Source: BA4 sp044376575
GTDB taxonomy: Bacteria; Bacteroidota; Bacteroidia; CAIKAF01
Length of the DNA stretch: 64,000 nt
Assembly (NCBI GenBank): GCA_044376575.1
Contig: JBILKR010000009.1
Span: forward strand, 1 to 64,000
Reading direction: 5' to 3'
Part shown: piece after piece, positions 1-9,051 of the stretch
Layout of the letters: each line of letters begins with the position of its first letter
Numbering within the stretch: position 1 is the stretch's first letter
The notes under the pieces: model-generated
Database searches by the model: none
What the model was told of the DNA's origin: nothing
The model's input: only the letters and a program-made list of their open reading frames with translations
Program-made: the position numbers and the translations under genes

Positions 1-683
1 TTAGGCTCTTCTAGCGGAGTACTGTCTGTTATTATACTCATAACTTCTTTCTTTAACTCTTTTTCATTGTTAAAAATTGAAATCGTATTGTTGTATGATT
101 TACTCATTTTTTGACCATCTGTTCCGGGAATAATCATCACCTCTTCGTTTACTGAAGTTTCTGGAATAATGAAAGTATCTCCATACTGGTGATTAAATGA
201 TTTTGCAATGTCGCGCGTAATTTCTAAGTGTTGAATCTGATCTTTTCCAACAGGAACTATGTTTGCATCATATCCAATAATATCTGCAGCCATTAAAACC
301 GGATAGGTAAACAAACCTGCATTGACATCACTCAGCCGGTCTGATTTATCTTTGAAAGAATGTGCATTGGCAAGCATAGGAAATGGTGCAAAACAATTCA
401 GATACCATGTAAGTTCAGTAACTTCAGGGGCATCGCTCTGTTTATATAATGTATTTTTATTATAGTCGAATCCACAGGCAATCCATGCGGCAGAAACAGC
501 ATTAATATGTTGATTTCGTTGTGCAGAATCTTTAATTGTTGTCAGCGAATGTAAATCTGCAATAAATGCAAAAGCTTCGTTGCCATGAGTGTTTGAAAGC
601 TGTATCATTGGTTGAATGGCACCCAAAACATTTCCCAGATGAGGAACACCCGTGCTTTGAATCCCTGTTAATATTCTTGCCAT
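1..683 (-). CDS. trpS: Tryptophanyl-tRNA synthetase, C-terminus cut by window edge
   Basis: Class I aminoacyl-tRNA synthetase that charges tRNA-Trp with tryptophan in the cytoplasm. The visible 227 codons begin MARILTGIQSTG. They carry the HIGH-type signature as PHLGN (residues 14-18) and the class I KMSKS loop at about residues 192-196 (codons near 96-110), so both ATP-binding signatures are present. Full-length bacterial TrpS is about 325-335 residues, so roughly the last 100 lie beyond base 1. The ATG at 681-683 is used because the Rossmann-fold start follows at once and an exact TAnnTTTG box lies 21 bases upstream. The gene is divergent from the DUF3109 gene. The family assignment is secure. 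Confidence 0.96.
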   Translation of the reverse strand, partial: MARILTGIQSTGVPHLGNVLGAIQPMIQLSNTHGNEAFAFIADLHSLTTIKDSAQRNQHINAVSAAWIACGFDYNKNTLYKQSDAPEVTELTWYLNCFAPFPMLANAHSFKDKSDRLSDVNAGLFTYPVLMAADIIGYDANIVPVGKDQIQHLEITRDIAKSFNHQYGDTFIIPETSVNEEVMIIPGTDGQKMSKSYNNTISIFNNEKELKKEVMSIITDSTPLEEP

Positions 684-704
684 ATTCTTAGTATTACCGG
701 AAAA

Positions 705-712
705 CAAAAATA
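705..712 (-). promoter_or_regulatory. Candidate -7 promoter box for trpS
   Basis: Read on the minus strand this is TATTTTTG, an exact match to the Bacteroidota -7 consensus TAnnTTTG, 21 bases before the trpS ATG. No good -33 TTTG was found at the usual spacing, so the call rests on one element and its position. Confidence 0.4.
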
Positions 713-736
713 GCAGAATTGACCTATATTTACAGC

Positions 737-1315
737 ATGATTGAAATTGAGGGCAAAATAATTTCCAGATATATTTTTGAAAAGCGTTTTGTGTGCGACT
801 TGAATGCTTGTAAAGGTGCATGTTGTGTGGAAGGAGATTCGGGTGCTCCACTGGAAGATCATGAAGCTGAAATGATGGAACAGGTTTTTAATGAGTCGAT
901 TGATTTTATGGAACCTGATGGGATTGAAGCAGTAAAACAACAGGGTGCTTTTGTTATAGACAGCGATGGTGATAAGGTTACGCCTTTGGTGAATGGTAAA
1001 CACTGTGCATTTGTAACATTCCAAAATGGCATTGCACAATGTGCCATTGAAAAAGCTTGGAAAGCCGGTAAAACATCATTCAAAAAGCCAATCAGTTGTC
1101 ATTTATATCCTATTCGAATTCATAAAACCAAAAAAATGGAAGCACTGAATTATGATGAGTGGAAAATATGTGCACCCGCCTGTACTTGCGGTAGTCAATT
1201 GAACGTCCCTGTTTACAGATTTCTTAAAGAACCAATCATTCGTAAATATGGCGAACAGTTTTATCATTTACTTGAAGAGGCTGATCAATTATTAAATTCT
1301 TCTGATCATGCTTAA
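737..1315 (+). CDS. DUF3109 family cysteine-rich protein
   Basis: A 192-residue cytoplasmic protein of the DUF3109 family, common in Bacteroidota and of unknown biochemical role. The N-terminus holds a cysteine cluster (C20, C25, C29, C30 in CDLNACKGACC). More cysteines follow in HCAF, QCAI, SCHLYP and CAPACTCG, a spacing that suggests a bound metal or iron-sulfur centre, as in the related YkgJ-type proteins; this is inference. The open frame extends six codons upstream, but the ATG at 737 begins the conserved part (MIEIEGK). It ends eight bases inside the next gene, so the two are probably cotranscribed. Confidence 0.85.
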   Translation: MIEIEGKIISRYIFEKRFVCDLNACKGACCVEGDSGAPLEDHEAEMMEQVFNESIDFMEPDGIEAVKQQGAFVIDSDGDKVTPLVNGKHCAFVTFQNGIAQCAIEKAWKAGKTSFKKPISCHLYPIRIHKTKKMEALNYDEWKICAPACTCGSQLNVPVYRFLKEPIIRKYGEQFYHLLEEADQLLNSSDHA

Positions 1316-2294
1316 AAAATTTCTGCCTTTCATGATTGCTATATTCCTTTCCAATGGAATTGTTGCACAGCCTATAATGACAGACACTCTACTCTTTATC
1401 AACTTTGAAAATGGAGCTGACAGTATTATACAGTTTTATAATATTTCTGGATCATCATTTCAGCAAGGAGTTTCTTTAAAGCCACAGTTAACGCAGGGAA
1501 ATAATACCAATAATTCAATAATTACAGATACGGCTCAACCATACTTACCCAATACATTCTCATACTTTGAAGTTCCTATTGTTCCCAATGTTATTGATAC
1601 AATGATGAACGAATTTGTCTGTCCGCTGCAAGTGTGTTTCAAGCATCGGCTACATATTGATTCATTGCATGCAGGGGCTTGGATTGAAATCGCAGATCAG
1701 GATCAGGAGTTCAATCTTGCGCAACTTCAGCAGTGGTTTCAGTTAAATGGTAACTATTATTTTTATTTCAACGCCGATTTATATAATTCATATCAATCAA
1801 CCGATACCTTATTCAATCAGGAGTTGGGCTTTCATCAAACATTTTTAGAATGGAAAGAAACGTGTTTCGATTTGTACTGGATTGGTGTATCACCCCCAAA
1901 TGAAGAACGAACAGCACCCGATACAATGTTTATTCGTTTCTTATTTGCATCTGATAACACCGCCAACATATCTTATGAAGGATGGATAATTGATGATATA
2001 CGTATAGGAAAGGGAGAGGGATTTTGTGGCGGTTCATTACAAAATTTTTCTAATGAGATGAAAATTTATCCTAACCCCACATCAGGAAAAATTTATCTTG
2101 AATTTCCTGAAACCGCTGAAACGTTCGTCATAACTGAAGTATCTATTTTTGATGTTACAGGTAAGACGGTCCAAACCTTTGTCAATAATACAGTTCCTGA
2201 TTTTTTAGATTTGAGTGGATATCCTCAAGGGCTTTACATTATTCAATTACAGAATGAATACAACACTTGGATGTCGCCTGTAATTCAATACTGA
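1308..2294 (+). CDS. Secreted protein with T9SS type A sorting domain
   Basis: A 328-residue protein with a signal peptide (residues 1-20, ending IVAQ) and a C-terminal sorting domain from about residue 251 (MKIYPNPTSGK ... FDVTGK ... GLYIIQL). That domain marks cargo for the type IX secretion system, so the product should be exported and anchored to, or released from, the cell surface. The middle is rich in aromatic and acidic residues and includes a stretch ending GWIIDDIRIG, which resembles the end of jelly-roll (MAM-like) domains. No catalytic motif was recognised, so the function is unknown. It overlaps the DUF3109 gene by eight bases. Confidence 0.8.
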   Translation: MLKKFLPFMIAIFLSNGIVAQPIMTDTLLFINFENGADSIIQFYNISGSSFQQGVSLKPQLTQGNNTNNSIITDTAQPYLPNTFSYFEVPIVPNVIDTMMNEFVCPLQVCFKHRLHIDSLHAGAWIEIADQDQEFNLAQLQQWFQLNGNYYFYFNADLYNSYQSTDTLFNQELGFHQTFLEWKETCFDLYWIGVSPPNEERTAPDTMFIRFLFASDNTANISYEGWIIDDIRIGKGEGFCGGSLQNFSNEMKIYPNPTSGKIYLEFPETAETFVITEVSIFDVTGKTVQTFVNNTVPDFLDLSGYPQGLYIIQLQNEYNTWMSPVIQY

Positions 2295-2631
2295 AATATC
2301 AATTGAATTCCCAAATCTTTAATTACAAAAATAAAGGAGTAAATTGACATCATGATGTTAGTATTCAGATTTCCCTTAGTGCTGTAAGGAATGTAGGTGG
2401 AATTAAATTTTTATCAGTCTTTTCAACAAAAAAAGTCGTGTTAATAAAACCACTACTTTGTTAAAAAAAGCAGATTGTCTTTTTGAAAATTTACTGCAAT
2501 TTTTGTTTGCGGGTTTAACGATACATTTTTTGTCCGTTAATACTCAAATCAAAATATATTTCGGGCGAATCATCATATCGTTAAATAAACGATAAGGGGA
2601 TTTGTTATCTTAAATTTTAAAAGAATTGTAT
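2295..2631. other. 337-base intergenic region upstream of nrdB
   Basis: No open reading frame with coding character and no tRNA fold was recognised. The region is AT-rich and holds a 12-base palindrome (ACATCATGATGT, 2347-2358), a weak promoter-like pair (TTTG at 2502-2505, TACATTTT at 2522-2529) and a perfect inverted repeat at 2576-2594. It most likely serves as the control region of the nrdBA operon. Confidence 0.5.
2576..2594. promoter_or_regulatory. Inverted repeat before nrdB, possible operator
   Basis: TATCGTT-AAATA-AACGATA is a perfect 7+7 inverted repeat with a 5-base spacer, ending 37 bases before the nrdB ATG. Its place between a promoter-like pair and the start suits a repressor operator. 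It does not match the NrdR box consensus that I know (ACAC-N8-GTGT type), and no paired copy was found. The function is inferred from position and symmetry only. Confidence 0.35.
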
Positions 2632-3663
2632 ATGAGCACATCTACAGAACAGATAAAGAATGAAAGCGGTTTAGAACTTAACCAGGTATTACCTCAGCAT
2701 ACAACGATTGTAAATGAACCAATATTAGAAGAAAATCCAGGCAGATTTGTATTATTCCCCATTCAGCATAATGATATATGGGAATTATATAAGAAGCAAC
2801 AAGAGCATTTCTGGAGGGTAGAAGAGGTGGATTTGGCAAATGATTTGACTGATTGGGCTAAATTATCTGCAGACGAGCAACATTTCGTTAAACATGTGTT
2901 GGCCTTTTTTGCGGCGAGTGATGGCATTGTTAATGAAAATCTGGCCGAGAATTTTGTACGCGAAGTTCAATATACTGAAGCCAAAATGTTTTATGGATTC
3001 CAGATCATGATGGAAAATATCCATTCTGAAATGTATTCTTTACTTATTGATACTTACATTAAGGATACCAACGAAAAAAATAAATTGTTTAAGGCTATTG
3101 ATACTTTAGATTGTGTAAAGAAAAAAGCACAATGGGCATTACGTTGGATCAGCAGTCCTAATTTTGCTGAACGTATTGTTGCTTTTTGTGCAGTTGAAGG
3201 GATTTTCTTCTCAGGTTCATTTTGCTCAATTTTCTGGTTGAAGAACCGCGGATTGATGCCTGGTCTGGCAACTTCCAATGAGTTTATATCCAGAGATGAG
3301 GGCTTCCATTGCGAATTTGCAACACACCTGTACAACTATCATATCAAAAACAAACTCAGTGAAGAGCGTATCAAGGAAATTATCTGTGATGCGGTAACCA
3401 TTGAAAAAGAATTTGTAACAGATGCAATACCGGTTGAGCTAATTGGAATGAACAGCAAAACGATGTCGCAGTATATCGAATTTGTAGCTGACCACTGGTT
3501 ATCGATCTTGGGATGTCAAAAAGTTTATAACGTAGAAAATCCTTTTGCATTCATGGATTATATTTCATTATTAGGTAAAACCAACTTTTTTGAGAAAAGA
3601 GTAAGTGAATATAAAAAAGCAGAATTAAATGTGGCTGATTTCTCTACAGATGTAGATTTTTAA
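2632..3663 (+). CDS. nrdB: Class I ribonucleotide reductase, small (radical) subunit
   Basis: The R2 subunit houses the diiron-tyrosyl radical that starts reduction of ribonucleoside diphosphates in NrdA. The sequence resembles the eukaryotic-type R2 branch. Visible iron ligands include D97 (AASD), E128 (MMEN) and H131 (NIHSEMY). Y135 in HSEMY aligns with the radical tyrosine of mouse R2 (Y177), so a tyrosyl-radical class Ia enzyme is expected. Second-half ligands lie in the SNEFISRDEGFHCEF segment. At 343 residues the length is normal. The ATG at 2632 is chosen over an in-frame TTG six bases earlier. nrdA follows after 30 bases, so the two form an operon. Confidence 0.95.
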   Translation: MSTSTEQIKNESGLELNQVLPQHTTIVNEPILEENPGRFVLFPIQHNDIWELYKKQQEHFWRVEEVDLANDLTDWAKLSADEQHFVKHVLAFFAASDGIVNENLAENFVREVQYTEAKMFYGFQIMMENIHSEMYSLLIDTYIKDTNEKNKLFKAIDTLDCVKKKAQWALRWISSPNFAERIVAFCAVEGIFFSGSFCSIFWLKNRGLMPGLATSNEFISRDEGFHCEFATHLYNYHIKNKLSEERIKEIICDAVTIEKEFVTDAIPVELIGMNSKTMSQYIEFVADHWLSILGCQKVYNVENPFAFMDYISLLGKTNFFEKRVSEYKKAELNVADFSTDVDF

Positions 3664-3693
3664 TTAATCATTAACAAGTAAGAAAAATATTCT

Positions 3694-6111
3694 ATGTCAG
3701 AAATGTTTGTCATTAAACGAGACGGAAGAAAAGAGTCTGTAAAATTCGATAAGATTACTGCACGCTTAATTAAATTGTCTTATGGACTGGATCCCAAATT
3801 CGTAGATCCGGTGAAAGTAGCACAGCGTGTAGTTACAGGAGTTTACAGAGGTGTAAAAACCACCGATCTCGATAACTTGGCTGCCCAGGAAGCTGCTGCC
3901 ATGTCAGTAATTCATCCTGACTATGCATTGCTTGCCTCCAGAATTGCTGTTTCCAATCTTCATAAAAACACCGAGAAATCTTTTTCTCGTACAATGGAGT
4001 TGTTATATAATTATACAGATCCTAAAACAGGACAAAAAGCATCTTTAATTGCTGAAGATGTTTATGAAATCATCATGAATAATGCTGAATTGCTTGATTC
4101 AACAATTATTTATGACAGGGATTATCATTTTGACTATTTTGGATTTAAAACATTAGAGAAATCTTATTTATTGAAAATCGATGGCAAAATTGCTGAACGT
4201 CCTCAACAGATGTACATGCGTGTTGCCGTTGGTATTCATAAAGATGATATTCATTCAGTAATTGAAACGTATCATTTACTCTCTGAAGGCTGGTTTACCC
4301 ATGCTACTCCGACTCTTTTCAACGCCGGAACACCCAAACCGCAGATGTCATCATGCTTTCTTCTGACCACCAAAGAAGACAGTATTGAAGGTATTTATGA
4401 CACCCTGAAGCAGTGCGCAAAAATATCACAGTCTGCCGGAGGTATCGGACTTGCCATTCACAATATCCGTGCAAAAGGGTCGTATATCAAGGGAACCAAC
4501 GGAACATCCAACGGAATTGTTCCTATGCTGAGAGTGTATAATGATACTGCAAGGTATGTGGATCAGGGTGGTGGAAAACGTAAAGGTTCGTTCGCTGTTT
4601 ATCTGGAACCATGGCATGATGACATTATCGATTTTCTGGACCTGAAAAAGAATACAGGGTCAGAAGAATTGAGGGCTCGCGACCTATTTCTTGCATTATG
4701 GATTCCGGATTTATTCATGAAGCGTGTTGATGAAGATGGTGAGTGGTCATTGTTCTGTCCGAATGAGGCACCCGGTTTACCGGAATGCTATGGAGAAGAA
4801 TTTGAAGCATTGTACACTCGCTATGAAGATGAAGGAAAATACCGTCGTAAAATTAAAGCGCGCGATCTTTGGGCGAAAATTATCGAGTCGCAAATTGAAA
4901 CCGGTGTTCCTTACATGTTATACAAAGATCACGCAAACAGCAAATCTAACCAGAAGAACCTCGGTACCATTAAAAGCAGTAACCTGTGTACAGAAATTAT
5001 TGAGTACACATCACCTGACGAGGTGGCTGTTTGTAACCTTGCATCCATTGCATTGCCAAAATATGTGAAAGATGGTGAATTTGATCATCAGCGCCTGTTT
5101 GAAGTTACTTACGTTGCTACCAAAAACCTGAATAAGGTAATTGACAGAAATTATTATCCGGTAAAAGAGGCCCGTTATTCCAATTTGCGCCATCGTCCTG
5201 TTGGTCTTGGAGTGCAAGGATTGGCGGATACTTTTGTGAAGTTGCGTATGCCATTTGATTCTGACGAAGCGAAGCAGTTGAATAAGGACATCTTCGAAAC
5301 TATTTATTATGCTGCATTAACTGCTTCTAAAGACCTTGCAAAAGAAGAAGGACCTTATGAAACATTTGCCGGTTCACCGATTTCTCAGGGAATTTTTCAG
5401 TTCGACATGTGGAATGTTCAGCCAAGCAATCGTTGGGAATGGGATGTTCTGAAAGAAGAAGTGATGCAGTATGGTGTGAGAAACTCTTTATTGATGGCTC
5501 CGATGCCAACAGCATCAACAGCTCAGATTTTAGGAAATAATGAGTGTTTTGAACCATTCACATCCAACATGTACATGCGTCGTGTATTGTCAGGCGAATT
5601 CCCAGTGGTTAATAAGTACCTATTAAAAGATCTGGTTGAATTAGGCCTGTGGAATAATGAAATGAAGCAAAAAATCATGGCCCACAACGGATCAATTCAG
5701 GCTATTCCTGAAATTCCGGATAATTTAAAAGCGATTTACAAAACAGTTTGGGAGATTAAACAGAAAGATTTGATTGACATGGCTGCAGATCGCGGAGCAT
5801 TTATCGATCAAAGTCAGTCGTTGAATATTTTCATGGATAGTCCTTCGTATGCGAAAATGACTTCGATGCATTTTTATGCCTGGAGAAAAGGATTAAAAAC
5901 TGGTATGTACTATTTGAGAACGAAAACTGTTGCGGCTCATAAATTTACAGTTGATCACAACCTGATGACCGAAGCAGGAACTGCTTCAGCAAATAATAAA
6001 GTTCAGGAACAACCTGTAAAAATTGATGAGTTTATGATCACTGATCAGGCTAAGAGCGAATTGAGCTGTTCTTTGGATAATCCTGAAGGTTGCGAAGCCT
6101 GCGGATCATAA
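3694..6111 (+). CDS. nrdA: Class I ribonucleotide reductase, large (catalytic) subunit
   Basis: The R1 subunit reduces NDPs to dNDPs using a thiyl radical. An ATP-cone allosteric domain covers about residues 1-100. Catalytic cysteines are visible: C221 (QMSSCFLL) and C447 (VAVCNLAS) form the reducible pair, and C432 sits in NLCTEI with N430 and E434, matching E. coli N437/C439/E441. The C-terminal tail ends in CEACGS, the mobile cysteine pair recharged by thioredoxin or glutaredoxin. Its 805 residues are typical. The ATP-cone suggests dATP inhibition of overall activity. It ends just before a strong bidirectional terminator. Confidence 0.96.
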   Translation: MSEMFVIKRDGRKESVKFDKITARLIKLSYGLDPKFVDPVKVAQRVVTGVYRGVKTTDLDNLAAQEAAAMSVIHPDYALLASRIAVSNLHKNTEKSFSRTMELLYNYTDPKTGQKASLIAEDVYEIIMNNAELLDSTIIYDRDYHFDYFGFKTLEKSYLLKIDGKIAERPQQMYMRVAVGIHKDDIHSVIETYHLLSEGWFTHATPTLFNAGTPKPQMSSCFLLTTKEDSIEGIYDTLKQCAKISQSAGGIGLAIHNIRAKGSYIKGTNGTSNGIVPMLRVYNDTARYVDQGGGKRKGSFAVYLEPWHDDIIDFLDLKKNTGSEELRARDLFLALWIPDLFMKRVDEDGEWSLFCPNEAPGLPECYGEEFEALYTRYEDEGKYRRKIKARDLWAKIIESQIETGVPYMLYKDHANSKSNQKNLGTIKSSNLCTEIIEYTSPDEVAVCNLASIALPKYVKDGEFDHQRLFEVTYVATKNLNKVIDRNYYPVKEARYSNLRHRPVGLGVQGLADTFVKLRMPFDSDEAKQLNKDIFETIYYAALTASKDLAKEEGPYETFAGSPISQGIFQFDMWNVQPSNRWEWDVLKEEVMQYGVRNSLLMAPMPTASTAQILGNNECFEPFTSNMYMRRVLSGEFPVVNKYLLKDLVELGLWNNEMKQKIMAHNGSIQAIPEIPDNLKAIYKTVWEIKQKDLIDMAADRGAFIDQSQSLNIFMDSPSYAKMTSMHFYAWRKGLKTGMYYLRTKTVAAHKFTVDHNLMTEAGTASANNKVQEQPVKIDEFMITDQAKSELSCSLDNPEGCEACGS

Positions 6112-6149
6112 TAAGCGAAACATATTTAATTCAAATGAACTGAATGTGT

Positions 6150-6175
6150 AAAAGGGAAGCCATGGCTTCCCTTTT
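6150..6175. terminator. Bidirectional terminator between nrdA and cinA
   Basis: A perfect 26-base palindrome (AAAAGGGAAGCCA and its complement) with A- and T-runs at its two ends. It lies between the convergent stop codons of nrdA and cinA and can terminate both transcripts. Confidence 0.85.
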
Positions 6176-6176
6176 A

Positions 6177-7451
6177 TTATTTTGAATCTTCCCAAAAATT
6201 ATTGGGAACAGGAATACCTTTTACAATTTTTCGTAATGTATTAAGTGAAGCCTGATAGGTTCGGTGAATATTGATATTTCTGTCATTTCCCCACCTGTAT
6301 TTTTTAGTAAGGACTCCGTTAGGTCCGGCCCATGCTACCCATACTGTTCCTACAGGTTTATCAGGCGTTCCGCCTCCGGGTCCTGCAATGCCTGAAACAG
6401 CAATACTATAATCAGTTTTAAATTGAATCCTGATGTTTTCTGCCATGGCTGTAACTGTTTCTTTACTAACTGCTCCATGCAGATTTAAAATTTCATCAGA
6501 TATACCTAATACTTCTTGCTTGATGCGGTTGTCGTACGCAACCACAGAGCCCATATAATATTGCGATGACCTGGGAACGGATGTAATTTTATGTGCAATA
6601 TATCCGCCGGTACAACTTTCTGCAGTCGATAATGTTAGATGTTGTTCAATAAATAATTTTTGAATGGCTGATTCAATGGTTTCATCATCATATCCTATGA
6701 TTTCATTGCCAATAATATTTTCCAGTTTTTCTGACTCTACGGTAATCAGCTCATTTCCTTTTCTGTCAGTATTGTCTATTACACTCAGTCGCAGCGTTAC
6801 TTGTCCGTTGGAGGGTAAATAAGCCAGTTTCACGGCAGTTGGAAGTTGACTTTCCCATTCACCAATAATATTCATCAATTCTGATTCTGGTATTCCTTCC
6901 GTTAAAAATGACCGGTGAATAACTGGGGGTAATGAAAATTTTTTCTGCAAAAAAGGAAGAATATATTTTTTCATTAATTCTTTCATTTCATAAGGTACAC
7001 CAGGAAGTGAAACCAATATTTTGTTATCTTTTTTAAATAACATTCCGGGAGCTGTTCCCCAGTAATTCATCAATACTTCACAACTTTCAGGTACGTAACA
7101 TTGCGTTTTATTTGCATCGTTCAGTTGTCGTCCCCTTTTTTCAAAAAATGCAGTCAGCAGGTCAAATACATCTTGATTAAAAATCAATTGGGTTTGAAAA
7201 TATTCAGTCAGAATATCTTTGGTCAAATCATCTTTGGTAGGCCCTAAACCACCTGTTATAATTAAAATATCATGACGTTTTAATGCCTTATCAATTGAGT
7301 AAATGATTTCATTTTTTTCATCACCTACCGTTATCATGCTTCCTACTGCAATGCCAATAGAATTTAATTCTTGAGCAAGCCATACCGCGTTGGTATTGAT
7401 AATTTGACCTATCAGTATTTCATCCCCAATATTTATAATTTCAGCTTTCAT
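6177..7451 (-). CDS. cinA: CinA family protein (nicotinamide-nucleotide amidohydrolase / ADP-ribose pyrophosphatase type)
   Basis: A 424-residue two-domain protein. The N-terminal molybdopterin-binding-like domain (about 1-170) starts MKAEIINIGDEILIGQ and has TGGLGPTKDD and LPGVPYEMK. The C-terminal amidase-type domain (about 255-415) carries LSTAESCTGG and AVSGIAGPGGGTPDKPVGTVW. In this family the C-terminal part deamidates NMN to NaMN in pyridine-nucleotide recycling, and the N-terminal part can hydrolyse ADP-ribose. Both domains look complete. Transcription is towards nrdA, with a shared terminator. The older name, competence/damage-inducible protein, does not imply competence here. Confidence 0.93.
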   Translation of the reverse strand: MKAEIINIGDEILIGQIINTNAVWLAQELNSIGIAVGSMITVGDEKNEIIYSIDKALKRHDILIITGGLGPTKDDLTKDILTEYFQTQLIFNQDVFDLLTAFFEKRGRQLNDANKTQCYVPESCEVLMNYWGTAPGMLFKKDNKILVSLPGVPYEMKELMKKYILPFLQKKFSLPPVIHRSFLTEGIPESELMNIIGEWESQLPTAVKLAYLPSNGQVTLRLSVIDNTDRKGNELITVESEKLENIIGNEIIGYDDETIESAIQKLFIEQHLTLSTAESCTGGYIAHKITSVPRSSQYYMGSVVAYDNRIKQEVLGISDEILNLHGAVSKETVTAMAENIRIQFKTDYSIAVSGIAGPGGGTPDKPVGTVWVAWAGPNGVLTKKYRWGNDRNINIHRTYQASLNTLRKIVKGIPVPNNFWEDSK

Positions 7452-7528
7452 TGTTGCAGAATTTTAAGTGAAAGTAATTAAAATGAATGTGTATCAAGTT
7501 GAACAAATTGCAATCAATCTAAATTATC

Positions 7529-7560
7529 TTGTTCTGCCAAACTATTCTTCTATATATTTG
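7529..7560 (+). promoter_or_regulatory. Candidate promoter for the carotenoid desaturase gene
   Basis: TATATTTG at 7553-7560 is an exact TAnnTTTG -7 box, with TTG at 7529-7531 about 21 bases upstream as a partial -33 element. The ATG follows after 17 bases, typical of the short leaders in this phylum. Confidence 0.5.
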
Positions 7561-7577
7561 TTTAAATATCAAATTTG

Positions 7578-9044
7578 ATGAAAGCCGCTGTTATAGGATC
7601 GGGAATAGGAGGGATAGCAACTGCTCTCCGTTTAAGGGCAAAGGGCTACGATGTGGATGTATTTGAAAAAAATTCTTTTTACGGTGGTAAACTTTCAGAA
7701 GAGTGGATTGGAAAATATCGCTTTGATGCAGGTCCATCATTGTTTACCATGCCTAATTTAGTAGAAGATTTATTTCACTTATTTGGTGAAAATCCCAGCG
7801 ATTATTTTCAATATATAAAGTTGGAGCAAATCTGTAATTATTTCTGGGAAGACGGTCAGACACTCACTGCTCATTCTGATCTCAATCAATTTGCAAGTGA
7901 CATAGAAAAGCATTTTGGAGAGCCTGCAAACAATGTATTGGCTTACCTGAATTCATCAAAAGTATTATACGACTTAACAGCAGATTTGTTTATTCATAAA
8001 TCCTTTCATCGATTCAATACTTTTTTGTCGTCCTCTTTTTTCGGTCGATTAAAATTCATTCCCAAATTGAAGGCTTTTCATACATTGAATGAAGAGAATG
8101 AAAGTTATTTTAAGAGTCCGCACATCATTCAACTATTTAACCGATATGCAACATATAATGGTTCATCGCCATATATTGCACCGGGAACATTAAAAGTAAT
8201 TCCCAGTCTAGAGTATTTTGGTGGTGCTTATTTACCCAGACAGGGAATGATTGAAATTCCAAACGTATTGATTTCACTGGCAAAAAGAAAAGGTATTAGT
8301 ATATACTTAAATTCACCTGTACAAAAAATTATACATGCAAAAGGAAAGGTAACAGGCATAGAAGTAAATAATGAAATTTTGAATTATGATATTGTAGTGA
8401 GTAATGCTGACGTGGTAACCACATATCAAAATCTTTTAAAAGATATTGATGGACCGCAGCGTATTTACAGTCAGGAAAGAAGTTCATCGGCGCTAGTATT
8501 CAACTGGGGAATACGAAAGTCTTTTTCTCAATTGGATTTACATAATATATTTTTCAGCAATAACTATAAAGAAGAGTTTAAGGCATTATTTGAAACAAAA
8601 ACACTGTATCACGACCCAACAGTATATATATTTATCAGTTCAAAATTTGTTAAAAGTGATGCCCCTGAAGGGTGTGAAAATTGGTTTACAATGATTAATG
8701 CCCCTCACATCGACGGGCAGGACTGGGATCAGATGATTAGCTCATCCAGACAGCAAATCATAAAAAAAATATCACGGCTTTTGGGAGAAAATATTGAAGA
8801 TTTGATTGAAGAAGAATGGATTTTTGATCCTCGTCAAATTGAATCCAGAACCTCATCATACCTTGGATCATTATACGGAACAAGTTCAAATAGTAAGACA
8901 GCTGCATTTAACCGCCATCCGAATTTTACTTTCAAATTGAAAAATTTATATTTTACCGGGGGCAGTGTGCACCCGGGTGGAGGAATTCCACTGTGTTTAT
9001 CTTCTGCAGCCATTGTAAGTGAAATGATTCCGGCAATTAAGTAA
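7578..9044 (+). CDS. Carotenoid desaturase, CrtI/CrtD family
   Basis: A 488-residue FAD-dependent oxidoreductase of the phytoene desaturase family. The N-terminal dinucleotide fold has GSGIGG (7-12). The family C-terminal motif is present as FTGGSVHPGGGIPLCLSSA, which binds FAD. CrtI desaturates phytoene to lycopene; the paralogue CrtD introduces a 3,4 double bond in 1-hydroxycarotenoids. The CruF-like gene follows after seven bases, and CruF adds water at C-1', so the pairing favours the CrtD role. That is inference: no phytoene synthase or other crt gene is in the window. The ATG at 7578 is used rather than an in-frame TTG three bases earlier. Confidence 0.85.
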   Translation: MKAAVIGSGIGGIATALRLRAKGYDVDVFEKNSFYGGKLSEEWIGKYRFDAGPSLFTMPNLVEDLFHLFGENPSDYFQYIKLEQICNYFWEDGQTLTAHSDLNQFASDIEKHFGEPANNVLAYLNSSKVLYDLTADLFIHKSFHRFNTFLSSSFFGRLKFIPKLKAFHTLNEENESYFKSPHIIQLFNRYATYNGSSPYIAPGTLKVIPSLEYFGGAYLPRQGMIEIPNVLISLAKRKGISIYLNSPVQKIIHAKGKVTGIEVNNEILNYDIVVSNADVVTTYQNLLKDIDGPQRIYSQERSSSALVFNWGIRKSFSQLDLHNIFFSNNYKEEFKALFETKTLYHDPTVYIFISSKFVKSDAPEGCENWFTMINAPHIDGQDWDQMISSSRQQIIKKISRLLGENIEDLIEEEWIFDPRQIESRTSSYLGSLYGTSSNSKTAAFNRHPNFTFKLKNLYFTGGSVHPGGGIPLCLSSAAIVSEMIPAIK

Positions 9045-9051
9045 TTTCAAT

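Noticed and set aside
668..1083. Minus-strand open frames opposite the DUF3109 gene
   Set aside because: They are antisense to a conserved cysteine-rich protein, and the trpS start lies within the first one.
2295..2631. Small RNA or tRNA gene before nrdB
   Set aside because: No cloverleaf or conserved RNA motif was recognised, and the only strong symmetry is a short inverted repeat.
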